Source: Oscarella lobularis (Eukaryota; Porifera; Homoscleromorpha; Homosclerophorida; Oscarellidae). Taken from it: a DNA stretch of 64,000 nucleotides. The stretch is from NCBI RefSeq assembly GCF_947507565.1, contig NC_089182.1, forward strand, positions 744,001 through 808,000. The letters are read 5' to 3'. Each line of letters starts with the position of its first letter. Position 1 is the first letter of the stretch. Positions 42,464 to 57,305 of the stretch are shown here, in pieces. The notes under the pieces were generated by a model. That model saw nothing but the letters and a program-made list of their open reading frames with translations. It was not told the origin of the DNA and made no database searches. A program made the translations under genes and the position numbers.

Positions 42464-43845
42464 ATGCGACGAAAGACGCGAAGAGTGATTGCTATTGGGG
42501 TGGCCGCTTTATCATGTTTCTTAGTCGTGGCGTACGTTTTTTCGGAAAGCAAGACACACTCGCTAGCCGAGAATTCGCCAAGAAACGAGAAAAGCGAGCT
42601 CGTTCGACTTCTAGAGAACCACTGCAACACGGTGAACGCCTTAGAAAACATTCATCTACCCGAATCGTCGGAGGGCATACTCCAGAATGCTGAAATTCGT
42701 CAAATTCAAGTCGTTACACGTCACGGCGATCGATCGGCGATTTTCACCACGCCCATGACCCATTCCAATCGCTTTCGGTGCCCACGCGAGTCGGACTACG
42801 CGAAAACGAGCGAATCGCCGCCTCTCAGTCCGTGCCGAGCCTCGCAGCTGACTCGAACAGGATGCGAACAGCATCGAAAATTGGGAAATTTTTTCAAGCG
42901 CGCATACGGCCTCTCAAACGAGGATTTAGAATCAAAAATGAGAATTTCGTCGACCCGATATCAGAGGACGATAAAAAGTGCCGAGTGTCTCGTCAGCGGT
43001 CTCCTAGGAGACGACTCGTTCTCCCAAAGCGAAATCCATTTGACGTCTTCTGATTGTTTCGCGACGTCCGATGATACGGATACGGGCTACTTGCAGCGAT
43101 GTCCTCGACTAAATTCGATTTGGGCTCGACTGAAGTTGCAGTTGAAGTATGTAACCATGGCGACGCGATGGGACGCAATTCGACGACGCGTTGTCGACTT
43201 TGCCGGGGGACGTTCGGACTTGAGTCTGACTGCAATAGGCGATACAGTCTACACGCATTATTGCCACTTGAGAAAGTCGCTTGGCGATCCGAGCGTGACT
43301 CCATGTCTTAGCCCAGGGCACTGTTTGCTGGAGCCACTCACACTGGAAGTCGTCAAGGCTTACGACGAATGCACAACGTTTAATTATACCGAAGAGGTAG
43401 GATCGAGGAGCCAGTGCTTCAACTCTTCTTTTTTGTTTTTCTTCTTCAGGTGTCTATTCTTTTGATTCAGCCTTTGGTTTCTCAGATCGTCGCTCAAATG
43501 GAGTCGGTCGTGCTCGGCAAATCGGACATGAAATTCGTTCATTATTCCGGTCACGACGTCACGCTGATGCCGCTGCTCATTGCCTTGGGTGGCTGGAAAG
43601 GACGTCGATCGCCCTACGCGTCTCGCATTGTTTTTGAGCTGTGGCAGAAGGAGGAAGACAATGACAATTGCGAGACGTCCGAATGCCGATATCAGGTGAA
43701 AATTTTGTACAATGGTAAAGCGTTGAGTCGACGCGGTCGCGACGTGTTTTCGTTTGGGGAATTTAGAACCTGGGTCTTAGATGGCCCGCTAAGAACTGTG
43801 TCTGCGTATAGGAATGCTTGCATGACGGGTTCTTTAGAGAGATAA
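42464..43845 (+). CDS. PXYLP1: 2-phosphoxylose phosphatase 1-like histidine acid phosphatase
   Basis: Golgi type II membrane phosphatase that removes the 2-O-phosphate from the xylose of the glycosaminoglycan linkage region. Exons 42464-43396 and 43450-43845, 442 aa. Cytoplasmic MRRKTRR, then transmembrane VIAIGVAALSCFLVVAYVF. Catalytic phosphate pocket IRQIQVVTRHGDRSAIF (RHGxR), later SSTRYQRTIKSAECLVSGLL (RT..SA), and MKFVHYSGHDVTLMPLLIAL containing the second HD motif. Several paired cysteines in the luminal part. The upstream ORF opens with TTG at 42419, but ATG 42464 is the first Met and gives the short cytoplasmic tail expected. General acid phosphatase is the alternative name. Confidence 0.88.
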
Positions 43846-44167
43846 GGCAGCGGAAATAGATTTGCCCGTCGAAGTAGACCTCGATTTTTCAACTGACTTT
43901 CTATTAATTAATTAATTAGCTAAAACCGATGAAGTGCATTCTCGTGGGCTCTAAGGCTTCACTACAGGAACAATTCCTCGTACTGGAAGCGTTCCGCGAA
44001 AAAATGAGCATCGGAACACTCGTCACATTGACCTTTTGCGTCATTGTGTCGCATCCGGTCTTCCAGATCGCGCGCGCCGCCCCACCTCCCATAAGTTCCA
44101 CAATCCGCTATATCCCCGCTATATAGCTCACAGTGTAGCGAAAGAGTAACAATAGACAAACTGTGCC
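43846..44167. other. intergenic PXYLP1 to MRL adaptor
   Basis: 322 bp. An attaattaattaatt run at about 43905. No exon or RNA gene seen. Confidence 0.55.
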
Positions 44168-47100
44168 ATGTCAAGCAACGGCGGCGAAGAGGAGACCGAT
44201 CTTGCTATCACGATCGGAGCCATCGGCCAATGGTTATCCGTCACCGATCTCGAAGATCATCTACCCACTCTTCTCGAGCACGGTTACAATTCTCTAGTGA
44301 AGTGCTGGTAAGACAAAGAGCGGATCGAAAGCGCGCGGGGGGGGCCCCCCGCTTTCACGTTCCTCATTCCCTACGCTCCAATTAGCCGAATCGACGCGAA
44401 TGCGCTCGCGGCGATGGGCATCAACGATAAAACGGACGTCGAAAAGTTTCTCGACGCCGTCGCACGACTGAAGGCGAGCGGAACGATCGAGAGCGCCGAA
44501 TCGATAGATCCCGATCAAGTTCTCAAGGACTTCATCGCGGATATGGAGGCGACAAAGAAACGCCAGGTGACGCGAGAGGAAATGATTCCCAAAGACCGCA
44601 ATGTGGACATTGGGAAATGGAATCGCGGGGGGGCCCCTAAACCTTTTTGCATGCTAAACGAAGGGGAGGACTACTTGCTGTCCTTTTGTAAGAACGTGTT
44701 GTGGCGACGTGCTAATGGTCGCTCTCAAAGAATGCATACTTTCACTATACGAGAAACCTTCCACGAACTATTTACTCTAAACACTGACGTATTGACTGTT
44801 TCCTTATTTTTGATTCTATTCGCTAAGTAGAGCCCGTTTCACCGCACAATTGTGAGACTTGTTCTGAGAGTGTTTCTTCCCTAAAGGACATTGCCTATTG
44901 TTTGCTACATTGAATGCTGTCTATTTTTTGATGTTTCTTTTGTCTTCCTAAGGTAAAGTTCATGGAACCGCCGCAACCCCAGAATCTACTCGGCGTGAAA
45001 CTGTCGGGAAAATCGAGAGAGGTAAATCAAAGGAATAGTTTATGATTAAAGCACGCCACTAATTACGTCCAATCTAACCAGGACATAATTAAGCGGATAT
45101 CAGTCATGACTATGACCGGTAAGGCAACAGTGAATGCGTATCTGTGCAATTGCTCATATGTACTTATGGGGATTCGTTTTAGGAGCTCACACGGCTGAAT
45201 TAGATGCTTTGCTTGAAGAGCTCTACGAGATGACTGGCAGCGGCGGCGACGAGGAGCCCGAAGCCTCGGGCGAAACTCCGGCGAAAAAGCCGAGTGTGTC
45301 CGACGTGGAATTCCTGAAATTTCTCGAAGAAATGAAAGCGGACAGCGGCGCCAACGAAGTGGCACCAATCGTTGCCACTCCGGCATCTATTCAGGCGCTG
45401 GATCAAGAGCTGTCGCAAGACGTCGAGGAAATCATTCGACAAGCAGAGGAATCAAATCCAAATAGGAGAAAGAATTCGTTGCCGCCGCCACCGCCACCTA
45501 AAGTGGTTGAACCAAAGTCACCAAAGGTGGGTAAGGGTCGATAGATTACGCGAAGTCTTAGTCAAGATGTTCGTTATTTGAGCAAAACTTTCTTGTAGGA
45601 TGCTGTCAGGAAGAAGTTGGAGGTTCTCAAAGGCCAAATCGAAGACGACAAGACACTTTCATCCGTATCCTAATCAAATATTCGCATTAGACGTTCTGTA
45701 AATAAATAGTTCTTTTCTAGACGGAGAGAGACGATCGACTGAAGGAGACGAAGATTCTGATTGCCATGGAGAAGTTGAAGGACGCTCGGCAACAGAAACT
45801 CGTTGTCAAGGTGCTCTGCGAGGACGGCAGCTCGAAGATGCTCATCATCGAAGAGTCGATGACGGCGCAGGACGTTTGCGACGTCATGGCAACGAAAACG
45901 CATCGCGCCAGAGATCCCAACTATTGCATCGTGGAAAAACTCGCAGATTTAAACATAGGTAATATTTTTATAATGATTTTTTTAAAGACTTCATTATTAT
46001 TTATTAGAGAGAACGTTTGAGGATCACGAGTGCGTCGTGCCTGTGCTCATGTGCTGGCCTCGCGTTCACGAGAATACGCTGTATTTTGTGAAGAAAGTGA
46101 ACAAGTATCGATTGTGCACGAATCCTCAGGTAAACTAGGAAAAGAAAAGTGCGCGTGTTTTATAAGAATATTGTGATGGACTTCTTTAGGTGTATATGCC
46201 TGATTCGCATCCGTATGCTGCTCATAAGCCAACCAAGTTTTCCGATGAAGTCGTTCGCAGTATGATTATTAAGGTATGAGAGCTTTCAGTTGGGGGAGGG
46301 AAGCTACTTGTATTTCCCCCCGTGTCTCTAGGAACTCTTTATTGCTAAAAAGTTGCCTGAAATCGAAGGTCAGCTACAATACATGATCGGAATGAAGGGC
46401 AAGTGGAAGAAGCACTATTTCTCCGTTCGAAAGTCGGGCCTCTATTACAGCACCAAAGGAAAATCGACAGTAAGAGCGAATGAACAAGTTTTTAGACCCA
46501 TTTTTTTAAATCTCCTACAGTCTATTTTGGATGTTGTTCGACTTCTGGAGTGGTGCGACGTGAACGTTTATTCGGGCGCAGCGTATAGGAAGAAGTTCAA
46601 AGCGCCATCGAATTGGTGTCTCACGCTAATGGTATGAACGTAGAAGTGGTTTTGGGACTGGGTTAATTTTTTTGGATGTATAGCCTACTGGAAACGTCGA
46701 CGCCGTCAAGAAACACATGTGCCATCTTTGCGCCAAGTCGAAAAAGGACCTGTATATTTGGATTCATGGAATACGGCTTGCGAAAGTGCGAATGCTCAAG
46801 GGAGACATCTGAATGTTTTCTGACCTTTTTCTCTAGTACGGAGTTCAATTGTACGAAGACTTTCAGCATACGCAAGCTCTGATGCCGTGGGTGGAACTGG
46901 AAATGGGCAGCGACGACGTCGACACGAGCGCCACTGCTCATACGCCGGAAGTCCCGTCGGAGGACAGCGAAGGAGAAGCGGAGTTGACTGAACGCACCGA
47001 ACCAACTGTAAGAAAGAGTTGGTCTCTTCAGTTGTTATGAGACAGTGTATACGATATTTGTTTAGAGCGAGTCGTCTGTTTCCCCTGTTTCCAGTAAGTC

Positions 47101-47433
47101 GTGTTCTCGTATGAAGACTCTAGTACAGAAAAATATCTGTCGTTCTTTTCTTCACAGCGGCGGAGGATGGGGAGTCAGCAAACATGGGCAGGAGCGACAG
47201 GACGCTAACGCTTCTTCAGAAACGATTTCAGCAGGCCTGGGGCTTGGGAGGGGTAAGTGTCTCGATTGAAGGCGTGCAGACAATTTTAACATATAAGGGT
47301 TTAGGGTAGCGTCAGTGATGACACGGGCGGTGTAACTTTTTCTATGGGCGACGTTGAGCCGAGGTCGCCTTCAGCTGGATCCGGGTTGGGTGTTTCGGAC
47401 GAAGGAGGAATGTTTTCGGTTCGACTCAATTAG
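44168..47433 (+). CDS. SAM-RA-PH adaptor, lamellipodin/RIAM (MRL) type
   Basis: Cytoskeletal adaptor linking Ras/Rap GTPases and phosphoinositides to actin and integrins. First exon 44168-44308, second from 44386; together they encode IGQWLSVTDLEDHLPTLLEH, GYNSLVKCCRIDANALAAMG, INDKTDVEKFLDAVARL, a SAM domain. Then an acidic Ser/Glu region, a LPPPPPP-type Pro run (about 45480), and a coiled coil (KKLEVLKGQIEDDK). The RA domain is about 45766-46130 (KLVVKVLCEDGSSKMLIIEE, MTAQDVCDVMATKTHRARDP). The PH domain is about 46353-46880 (IEGQLQYMIGMKGKWKKHYF, SVRKSGLYYSTKGK, WCDVNVYSG, FKAPSNWCLTL, GIRLAKYGVQLYED). An acidic tail ends GMFSVRLN. RA-PH order and sequence fit APBB1IP/RAPH1; the SAM domain is extra. 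Intermediate splice sites not all fixed. Confidence 0.88.
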
Positions 47434-47652
47434 GAAGCACGTTACGCATAGTAGGTACACTGTAGTGTATTTTTCCCTTGTCTCAACTACACTGGGTTTG
47501 ACCTTTTGGTTTAGCACTACGTGCATGGTGGGGACGTAGACTTTTGTTTTCTTGTTTTGATATCTCTAATCGGAATTGGGGTTTACACATGCACGTCAAG
47601 AAATTCACGAATTTCGGCACGTGCTACAATCGTCGAAGTCCCGGATATCAAG

Positions 47653-50342
47653 ATGGCGTTGTCAAAGCATAGGCTATGGTCAAAGGAGCGCTGTCCCCGC
47701 TTCCTCTTCCATCTCCACCAATTGCAGCTCTGTTTTCCGCCGTTGTGTTATCCGCCGTTAGCAAAAGCGGCTAGAGAAAACAATGTGGATTTGCTATGCC
47801 AATTGATCGAGCTCGGGCACGACGTCAACGAGGGGGATAGCAACGGGCAGACAGCTTTGCATCACGCTGCCGAAGAAGGCAATGTGGAAGTGATTGATGC
47901 ACTTCTACTAGCTGGAGCCGACAGAACTGTAGAAGACGAGCGTGGGTTTACACCATTACACGTCGCAGCGTATGAATCTCAACCGGACAGCGTGAAATGT
48001 TTACTCCACCTGCATTGGGGTCCGACGGCCGACAATGAGCAGGAGAACGAACGACGTCTAAAATTTGTTGACAGGCGTGATGCATCGGGAAGAGCAGCCC
48101 TGCATTTGGCTGCTTACAGATCATCTCGAGAAACTGTCCTGGAGTTACTTAGAGGTGGATCCGACGTTAATTTGTTGGATTTTAAAAAATCCATGCCTCT
48201 TCACTTTGCTGCATCAAACAAGTTTGACGGACCTCCTGTGATTCAACTGTTGCTTGAATGGGGCGCCAATGTTGATTCATTCAATGATAGCTTCTATACA
48301 CCGCTTATTTTTGCCGTAATGCATTACAACGTCAATGCGGTTAGAGAACTATTGGCAGCGTCGGCGAATGTAAACATATTTGATCCTTGCCATCGCACAG
48401 CTTTGAGTATTTCAGCTGAAGCACTCAACACCAGCACTGGAGCCCATTATGTTGCCCTCTGCTGTAGAGGCAAATTTCTCAGAGAATATTCTAGAATTGA
48501 TTACTTGCTAATCTTGAAGCATCTTCTGTCTGTTCCCTCCTTAAGAATTAACCACTGTGACACTGATACTGGCACAGCTCTTCACTATGCAGCTGAAGCA
48601 AACTGCTTTGAAGGCGTGAAGCTGCTACTAGAGAATGGCGCTTATCCAGAAATACGCAATCAGAAGAGAGAACTACCAGGAGATCTCACTCAAGTTGATG
48701 AGATTAGAAATCTGTTGAGAAATTTCAATCGTTAGTTTAACATAGATACGAAGAGCGAATATCATTTTTTATTTTAGGCAGTGTTCGCGTGATAGCGTAC
48801 AATGATGCCGAAATCAAGAAATCGCCTGTAGTGGGATTCTCAAGGAAAAAGGCTGCGCTGATCGACTATCAAGGAAGCGAAATGGTTTTACAGGCCAATT
48901 ACGCTAATAGTGTACAAATCATAATTCCTAAGAATGCAATTTCAAGCGAGGAGACGTTACTTTTACAAGTCAGTGTGACTCCGAGTCCGGCTGTACTGAA
49001 CGTAAACCTCGGTCATTTTCAAGAAAGGCAACAAAGCCGAGCATTGGCAAGACTACCTAAAGAGACATTGTACGCAAGGTCACGTGCGGTACTTGAGAAA
49101 ATTGAAAGAAGAGACATAGCGCTGTTGGAAGATACTTTGTTCAATCATTTTGTGCTGTCATCTGACCCTGTTGATAGGGATGGAACAGAGACTGTGGTTA
49201 GTCCGTACGTTACAATTACCAGTAGTCACTGTGCTGAGTTTGATCAACGGGCTCAGCTAAAACTTCCTCACTGTGTCAAGTCAGTTGATGGAAGTGGCCA
49301 AGTTGTTAAAGTCAATGTTAAGGCTCAGAAGTTGACTAGTGACGGATGTTCACTTACGCCTTGGGACAATGTACCCGATGAAGACGTAGAATGCGACGCA
49401 GAAACAGTGACTGTTCAAATGGACGGCGTTGATGATGCATTAGGATTCATTGCAGTTGCTAAGACAGCATCAGGAGAGCCAGTATCCAAGAAAGTTCAGC
49501 TTCGAATTCTGGGCAATCCTCATCTGAAAACGAACACGGAAGTATACGCAGTCTTGTCAACGAATGCATATACGGCTGACGGATTTCAGTCACTTGTTAG
49601 GGGTCAGTTTGGACCGGTCAATCTGACAGAGTGGATGTCACTTCCTGAAGATATCACTTGTTCAACGGGCGACATTAACGTCGGTATGCGTGCTCAAGAG
49701 CCAGCCTTCTTTTTTCCTGAAAACAGCAAATTAGTTCTCACATCGTCGGACGCTCTTCATCGCGTTCGCTTTCTTCTCCAGTGCAAATTCGAGCCAGTGC
49801 GAAGCCTCGTATGTCACTGTGTGCTAAAGCACTGTGACTGCGAAAAGGATATAGCATTTGCGACACCAGAGCCAACTATGTCAGTGAAACGACTACCCGC
49901 AGTCGAGGAGAAGCCCTCGGAGAAGCCTTCAGGTATGAATAATACGAGAATCTGTTCCTGTGCGTAAGCAGGAGGGGTTTATGTGGCTACAGGCGTATTT
50001 GTTTCAGGTATCAAGGATTATGTCACTACACCCATGTCAAAAATAAAATCGATCATTGGCGTTGACGTGGCACACGAAGTGGCGCAATACTGCAACTGCA
50101 AGTGGGAAGGCATAGGCACTGCTCTGGGCTACTCTCACGCTGTCATAGAAGACATCATATCGACTTCTGAACGCCTATCAAATTCCTCAAAGCTCGCTAG
50201 AATCATAGGTGAGTGGATCACTGACAAAGGTGACGAGGCAACAGTTGGAGAATTGCTAAATGCGTGCAATCGCGTCCGAATGAGAGGAGGAGTAGAATCA
50301 CAAATCAATTCGTTGCTGTCTCAGCGTTCAACGCCACAATGA
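47653..50342 (+). CDS. ankyrin-repeat/ZU5/death-domain protein, paralogue A
   Basis: Exons 47653-48730, 48778-49932, 50008-50342; phases agree, 855 aa. Start chosen at MALSK because the identical context (ggatatcaagATGGC) precedes paralogue B. About seven ankyrin repeats (LAKAARENNVDLLCQLIELG, GQTALHHAAEEGNVEVIDAL, GFTPLHVAAYE, GRAALHLAAYRSSRETVLEL, GTALHYAAEANCFEGVKLLL). The second exon holds a ZU5-like module (VQIIIPKNAISSEETLLLQV, VVSPYVTITSS, RAQLKLPHC) followed by a UPA-like region. The third exon encodes a death domain (DVAHEVAQYCNCKWEGIGTA, LGYSHAVIEDI, IIGEWITDKG, TVGELLNACNRVRM). No signal peptide or membrane segment, so probably an intracellular signalling adaptor. Function unknown. 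Confidence 0.85.
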
Positions 50343-50398
50343 AAACGTTTTCACCTTCTCCTAAATGGATAAACGTCCATGTCATGTTTTTGCGACGG

Positions 50399-52216
50399 CT
50401 ATCGTATGGTGTTTAGAACCTTTGCATGTAAACTCGTTTCCCATTTTATCGTTGCTTTTAGATGTCGTCTCCACTTTGAATTTCTCCTGATACGAATAGA
50501 CCCGCATATCTCCTGACCGACTTCGACGACTTCCGGTTCATCAAGCATAAAAAGATCCTGTTTCCAGTGCGTTAACCTAGAAGAAAATCCCCAGTAAAAC
50601 ACCAGGTAAGCAACACAATGACATACTCGTGATCGGGTCCAGTAGAGAGAAAAATAGGCTTAACGTCATTTGGTAGTCCAGGGCACTCAAAATGCACTTC
50701 AAACCATGACGCAAACCCGTGAAATGTTCCTAGAATAGATATCCAGACAGGTCATTTAATTCATAAGTAGAGAGTGTACCTGACTTTGTAACCTCAAATT
50801 TAAATTCGCTATAAATATCCTGAAGATAAAGGATCAGACCATTGCCTATAACTTTGAATGCCCTACCTCTACGTCAGCTATTTTAACGTGTTTGGTGTTC
50901 ATGTCTAAGATGCACGTAGGAAACGCTAGGCAATCATCTGAATCCAACGTATGATTAAATATAGGCTTTTGAAAGAATTGCGTCTTTGCTAGAGAACTAA
51001 AAAGCAACACTGATTAAACACCTAACCCCTTCAATGAACGCATACATTAGTGGACTTAAATCAAATCCGTATTGGCTAGACCAAAACGAGACTTTGTCAT
51101 TGTAGCTCTTGTGAGCGGAGCACGGAACGAGATAGAGATTTGCATGAGACGGCCACATCACTCCATCCTTGACAAAAACAGATAAAATAATAGCAATCAC
51201 CCCAAGTCACTTACTGGTTTTAAATATCTATCCCTAGCATAAATAACGGTCTCAATCATAAACTCAAACTGAAATAAATTGTTGAAGTAATGCATAAGTA
51301 TTGTTGGTACGTTCTCATACAATAAGCAATGTTCCCATCCATTCTGATATGATAAGATCAACTTCCTCTGGAATCTCGACAGACTCCAGTTTTCCTTCAA
51401 TAACAGAAATACAGTCGTCCAAACCGTTCTGCTTAGCAACAGCCGAAGCGTATTGAGCCATATCGCTAGCCTCTACGGCATAAACCTGTGGACACTTACA
51501 TCTAGAAGGCCAATCGTTGTACCAAGCCGCGAAAACGCACCGTACGAGCTTTTCCCAGTCGCGCAGCAAACAAACTAAGAATACCCGTTCCACATCCAAC
51601 GTCAAGTACCACCTAAAATACTCAATGTAAACGTTTTCAAGAAACGGTTAGAGTACTGCCTTGTCTCTAATATACTCTGCTCCCAATTCAACTGCCTTGC
51701 GGTAGGCTAAGGTTCTAGGCCGATCTTCCAGCATTTCCAAGTGCAGTTTCTGTAGAGTCAGTAACGCGAACGATATAGTGTGCATTTATAGTTATATAAG
51801 CAATAGGATTTGCTACTGTACTGAGCATGCAATATTTCCAGAAGGGTACATGCTCCCCTTGGGTATCACTAAACATATCTTTTGTTTTGTTTCTATGTAC
51901 CAAATCGGAGTAGCTGTCGAAGTACTGGTCGTCTTGCCAACCCTCTTCCGCTTTCATCTCGTCCCATTCCGATTGGGTGGCGAGATGATTGACAGGTGCG
52001 TAACCGTGACGACCGTCGAACGAACACCAGCACCAGTAAGGAGACCCCGAAGCGGCCGAAACGACGAGACGATCGCCTCTGTCGAATGAAAGCTGAAAGG
52101 TACAGTATGAGCCGCTGGGCGTTGGGAAAACTCGTGCCGGTCACCTGATTGTCTTCCGTCGCGGTGTACGAGTGTTTACCGTAGAGCGCGTCTCCGATGC
52201 GGGTCGATTGTGCCAT
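50399..52216 (-). CDS. PRMT2: protein arginine methyltransferase 2 (SH3-PRMT)
   Basis: Type I SAM-dependent arginine methyltransferase with an N-terminal SH3 domain, nuclear coactivator in vertebrates. ATG at 52216 ([20 protein letters not shown]). SH3 segment [34 protein letters not shown]. Then [47 protein letters not shown] (SAM-binding motif I), [32 protein letters not shown] (double-E loop), [37 protein letters not shown], and the last exon [20 protein letters not shown] with [17 protein letters not shown]. The order and sequence match PRMT2 over its whole length. Splice sites were not all fixed. Lies between the two ankyrin-ZU5-death paralogues and is divergent from cyclin Y. Confidence 0.92.
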
Positions 52217-52640
52217 GAAATGCGATACACTGTCAAAATCTGTTCCCCTCGCAATGGAATTTGATTAGTCACGCGCGAGAAATTGTGTCGCGTCTAACAA
52301 CTGCTAAAGCACGCTTCTTTTAATCACGTGCACACGTCTTTAGAAGTCGAAGAACGACACCCCTTTGGTATCTGACCTGATAGAAAACTACCGGAGCACG
52401 CAAAACGCTCGCAAAGGCACAAAAGTCGACCTCGCTTTCGGCTTCTTACGTAGAGCCCAGCCCAAAATCACGTGCACACGTCAACGCACGAGACGCGGTA
52501 GCGCACGTAAAAGGCAACCCTTCGTTTTCGGCTTCGCCGGAGCGCCGTCGCTTGTCGCACGTCGCGGTGCATGCGTAGAGCGCTTGCATAGAAGCCGCGT
52601 CGCGGCCCCGGAGACTCGCCTACCGAGCGTCTCGCCCACC
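52217..52640. promoter_or_regulatory. divergent intergenic region PRMT2/CCNY
   Basis: 424 bp with no supported ORF. It should carry both promoters; a cacgtgcacacgt string occurs twice (about 52326 and 52469), a possible bHLH-type repeated motif. Confidence 0.45.
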
Positions 52641-54586
<1,946 letters not shown>

Positions 54587-54960
54587 CGTTTATCGTTTCT
54601 TTTTTCGTTTTTGAACCTTTACTTATTTGATCCCCTCAATATCTTTAGAGCAAAGTATTCATTTGTTGAGCGCTCGCACAGTTTACTGTGCGTGCACGAT
54701 GAAAATTTTGAACAGTTTTTTTCGCTTCTTACTTTCTTGAAAAAAATAACTTGCACGATAATTGCACGGTAAATTTTAGTTTACATGTTTATGTTAGTGT
54801 GCGTGCGCATCGCAGTCTTTTTGGCAGAAAAAAGAAAACGTGATCAAGTTCCCGTATTTTTGTTTTCTTATTCGGGCGTTTGTTATCGGCAAGTTCCCGT
54901 ACAACTCCGTTCATCCTGTCCGCTTCTCGACCTTGTCACGGGTCGATTGTCATTTCGCCG
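54587..54960. other. intergenic CCNY to Kelch gene
   Basis: 374 bp, AT-rich, T-runs. ORFs here and antisense to the Kelch exon are shadows. Nothing recognised. Confidence 0.55.
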
Positions 54961-57159
54961 ATGGCGAGCGGCGCTTACTTCAACCAGGCACCGTATCGCG
55001 AAAAGAAGGGCCCGCACGAATCGATCTACACGTACGAATCCCCAGAGCACGCGGCTGGCACGCTCCGACGAATGAACGAGATGCGCGCGAGCGGCGAAAT
55101 GTGCGACATCGAACTCCACTTTCCGACGGGACGCACGATCGCCGCCCATCGGCTCGTTCTCGCCGGTTTCAGCCCCTATTTCCACACGATGTTCAACACG
55201 GACCTCGTCGAACAGAACTCGACTCGCGTTACTCTTCACGACATGGACGACAAAGTCGACGCCGTCGAGCGTATCATCGATTTCGCCTACACGTCGACGC
55301 TCGAAATCGCGGAAGACAGCGTTTTGCATTTGCTCGCGGTCGCCGATTTTTTCCAGATAGGTGTGATGTCACTTCCGCGATGGGGCCTCGAGGAATGATC
55401 GCTATTGCTAATTTCGCGATCACGTTAATATCAATGTATTGTGTTTTCGATTGATTACCGTTTCCGGTACGTAAAGGGGTTAAACGGTTTCGAAAATAGA
55501 GGGGGCAGGACCAGAGTTGCTGATGTCATAATCAAAATATGCCATGTTATTGTATATTCTAACTGTGGCTTTTTCTTTTCTAGCAAACGTCAAGGACGCG
55601 TGCTGCGACTATCTCGCTCATCATCTCGACGCCGGCAACGGTCTCGGCATCTGGTCCTACGCGGAGAATCTCAACTGCCCCGCTCTCGTCACGAAAGCCT
55701 TCATCTACGTCAAGGAGAAATTTGTCGACGTCGCGAAAGAGGACGAGTTTCTTCGGCTCTCGTATGACAACGTTTGCCTGCTTGCCTCGAATTTGGAATT
55801 GAACGTGAGCTGCGAGGATCAGGTCTGCGAGGCCGTTTTGCGTTGGGTCGAGCACGACGCCGAGACGCGTCGGCGGCATCTCGTCGATTTGCTCGGACGC
55901 ATTCGTCTCGAGCTTCTTCACAAGACCAATCTTCACACCGAGCTCTTTCAGCATCCGCTCGTGAGAAACGATGCGCGAGCGGCGGCGAAAATTCGCGAAG
56001 TCTTACTCAGCGCCAAGAGTACGGGAGGGGAGTATCGATGTGTTTAGGGAATTAGAGAGGGTTTTTCTCGTTTTAGAGCACCACAAGGTCGCGTCGCCCC
56101 TACCCAAGCCGCGCGTTTTTCCCGGTTTGGATGACATGATCGTGCTCGGAGGAGGCGACGTGTTCGAGCAGCACGCAAACGGGGAACGCTACAAGTCGCA
56201 GGAAGATGCCTGGTTCGAAGTCAGTCCCATGCTGACGAAACGCGTTCGACACGTAGTCGCAGTTGCTCACGGCAAAGTATTTGCATTAGGCGGTAAGATC
56301 GAACATATTTTCTTGCTCAGATACATTATTTATTTTCTTTCAGGTCACGACGGTACGTACTGTCTTCGCACCGTCGAATGCTACGACCCGGAAAGAGACT
56401 TCTGGCTCTTGACGGAGCCCATGAATTCTCCGCGAGACAGCGCTGCCGTTGCCGTATGTGGCAATCGAATCTACATGATGGGTGGACACAACGGTAAGAA
56501 GAAGGCGTCATCCAGGCGAGAATCTTACCCCCATCTCTCTTCTCTTAGGCGTCAATCGCATGAATTCGGCAGAGATGTTCAACGTCGATAAGGAGACGTG
56601 GACCGATTTACCCGAGATGAAGTTGAGTCTGACGAGCTCCTCGGCGGCGGTGATCGGCGACGTCATCTACGTCTGCGGCGGCAACAACGGCTTTCACTTT
56701 CTTGACTCCGTTCAAAAGTTCAACGTCAAAACGAAAGAGTGGTTGATGGCGCCGTCGATGGTTCACTCTCGCAATCGTCTCGCCGTCGCCTCCTTTCGCG
56801 GGAAGTTGTACGCGACGGGCGGTCTCAATTCGAAAGGCGAGTGGTTGCGCTCTTGCGAGCGCTACGATCCGACGACGGAAACGTGGACCGAGATTCGGTC
56901 CATGAGCGTTTCGCGGTGTCGACACTGCATTGCCGTCGCTGACGGGTATATCTACGTCGTGGGCGGGTTTGGTAGTCATGAGACGGTTCATTTGAGTTCG
57001 GTCGAGAGGTATGATCCCGAGAGGGACGACGAGTGGACGTCTGTCGCGCCGCTTGGGCTTCGACGGGGCGGGGCTGGGATTGGGGTTGTTAGCAAGAATC
57101 GGCCCAAGTGTCGGCACAAGGTGAAGAAGACGGGTTTTTTGAAGGAGAGCAAATGCTGA
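54961..57159 (+). CDS. BTB-BACK-Kelch protein (Kelch-like, Cullin-3 adaptor type)
   Basis: Substrate adaptor of a Cullin-3 ubiquitin ligase by family. Exons include 54961-55360 and 55584-56018, then four or so kelch exons. BTB: MRASGEMCDIELHFPTGRTI, AAHRLVLAGFSPYFHTMF, VERIIDFAYTSTLEI. BACK: DACCDYLAHHLDAGNGLGIW, SYAENLNCPALVTKAFIYVK, EDQVCEAVLRWVEHDAETRR. Six kelch blades, for example MIVLGGGDVF, KVFALGGHDGTYCLRTVECY, RIYMMGGHNGVNRMNSAEMF, VIYVCGGNNGFHFLDSV, KLYATGGLNSKGEWLRSCER, YIYVVGGFGSHETVHLSSVE. The end is basic (KNRPKCRHKVKKTGFLKESK). I cannot name the KLHL orthologue. ATG 54961 fits the BTB start. Confidence 0.92.
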
Positions 57160-57305
57160 AAAGGGGGGATGGGACAGAGGAGGAATGGGGGCATATACAT
57201 GTATGTAGGACTAATCTCTGTCGAATAGATCTAGATTGAACTTAATTAAAGGCAGTTTTTTCCTAATTAGTTTCTGTTACTTGACTTGACGTCCCGGATA
57301 TCAAG

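Noticed and set aside
54840-55454. 204-codon Arg-rich ORF overlapping the Kelch first exon
   Set aside because: Alternative frame of the clear BTB exon 54961-55360.
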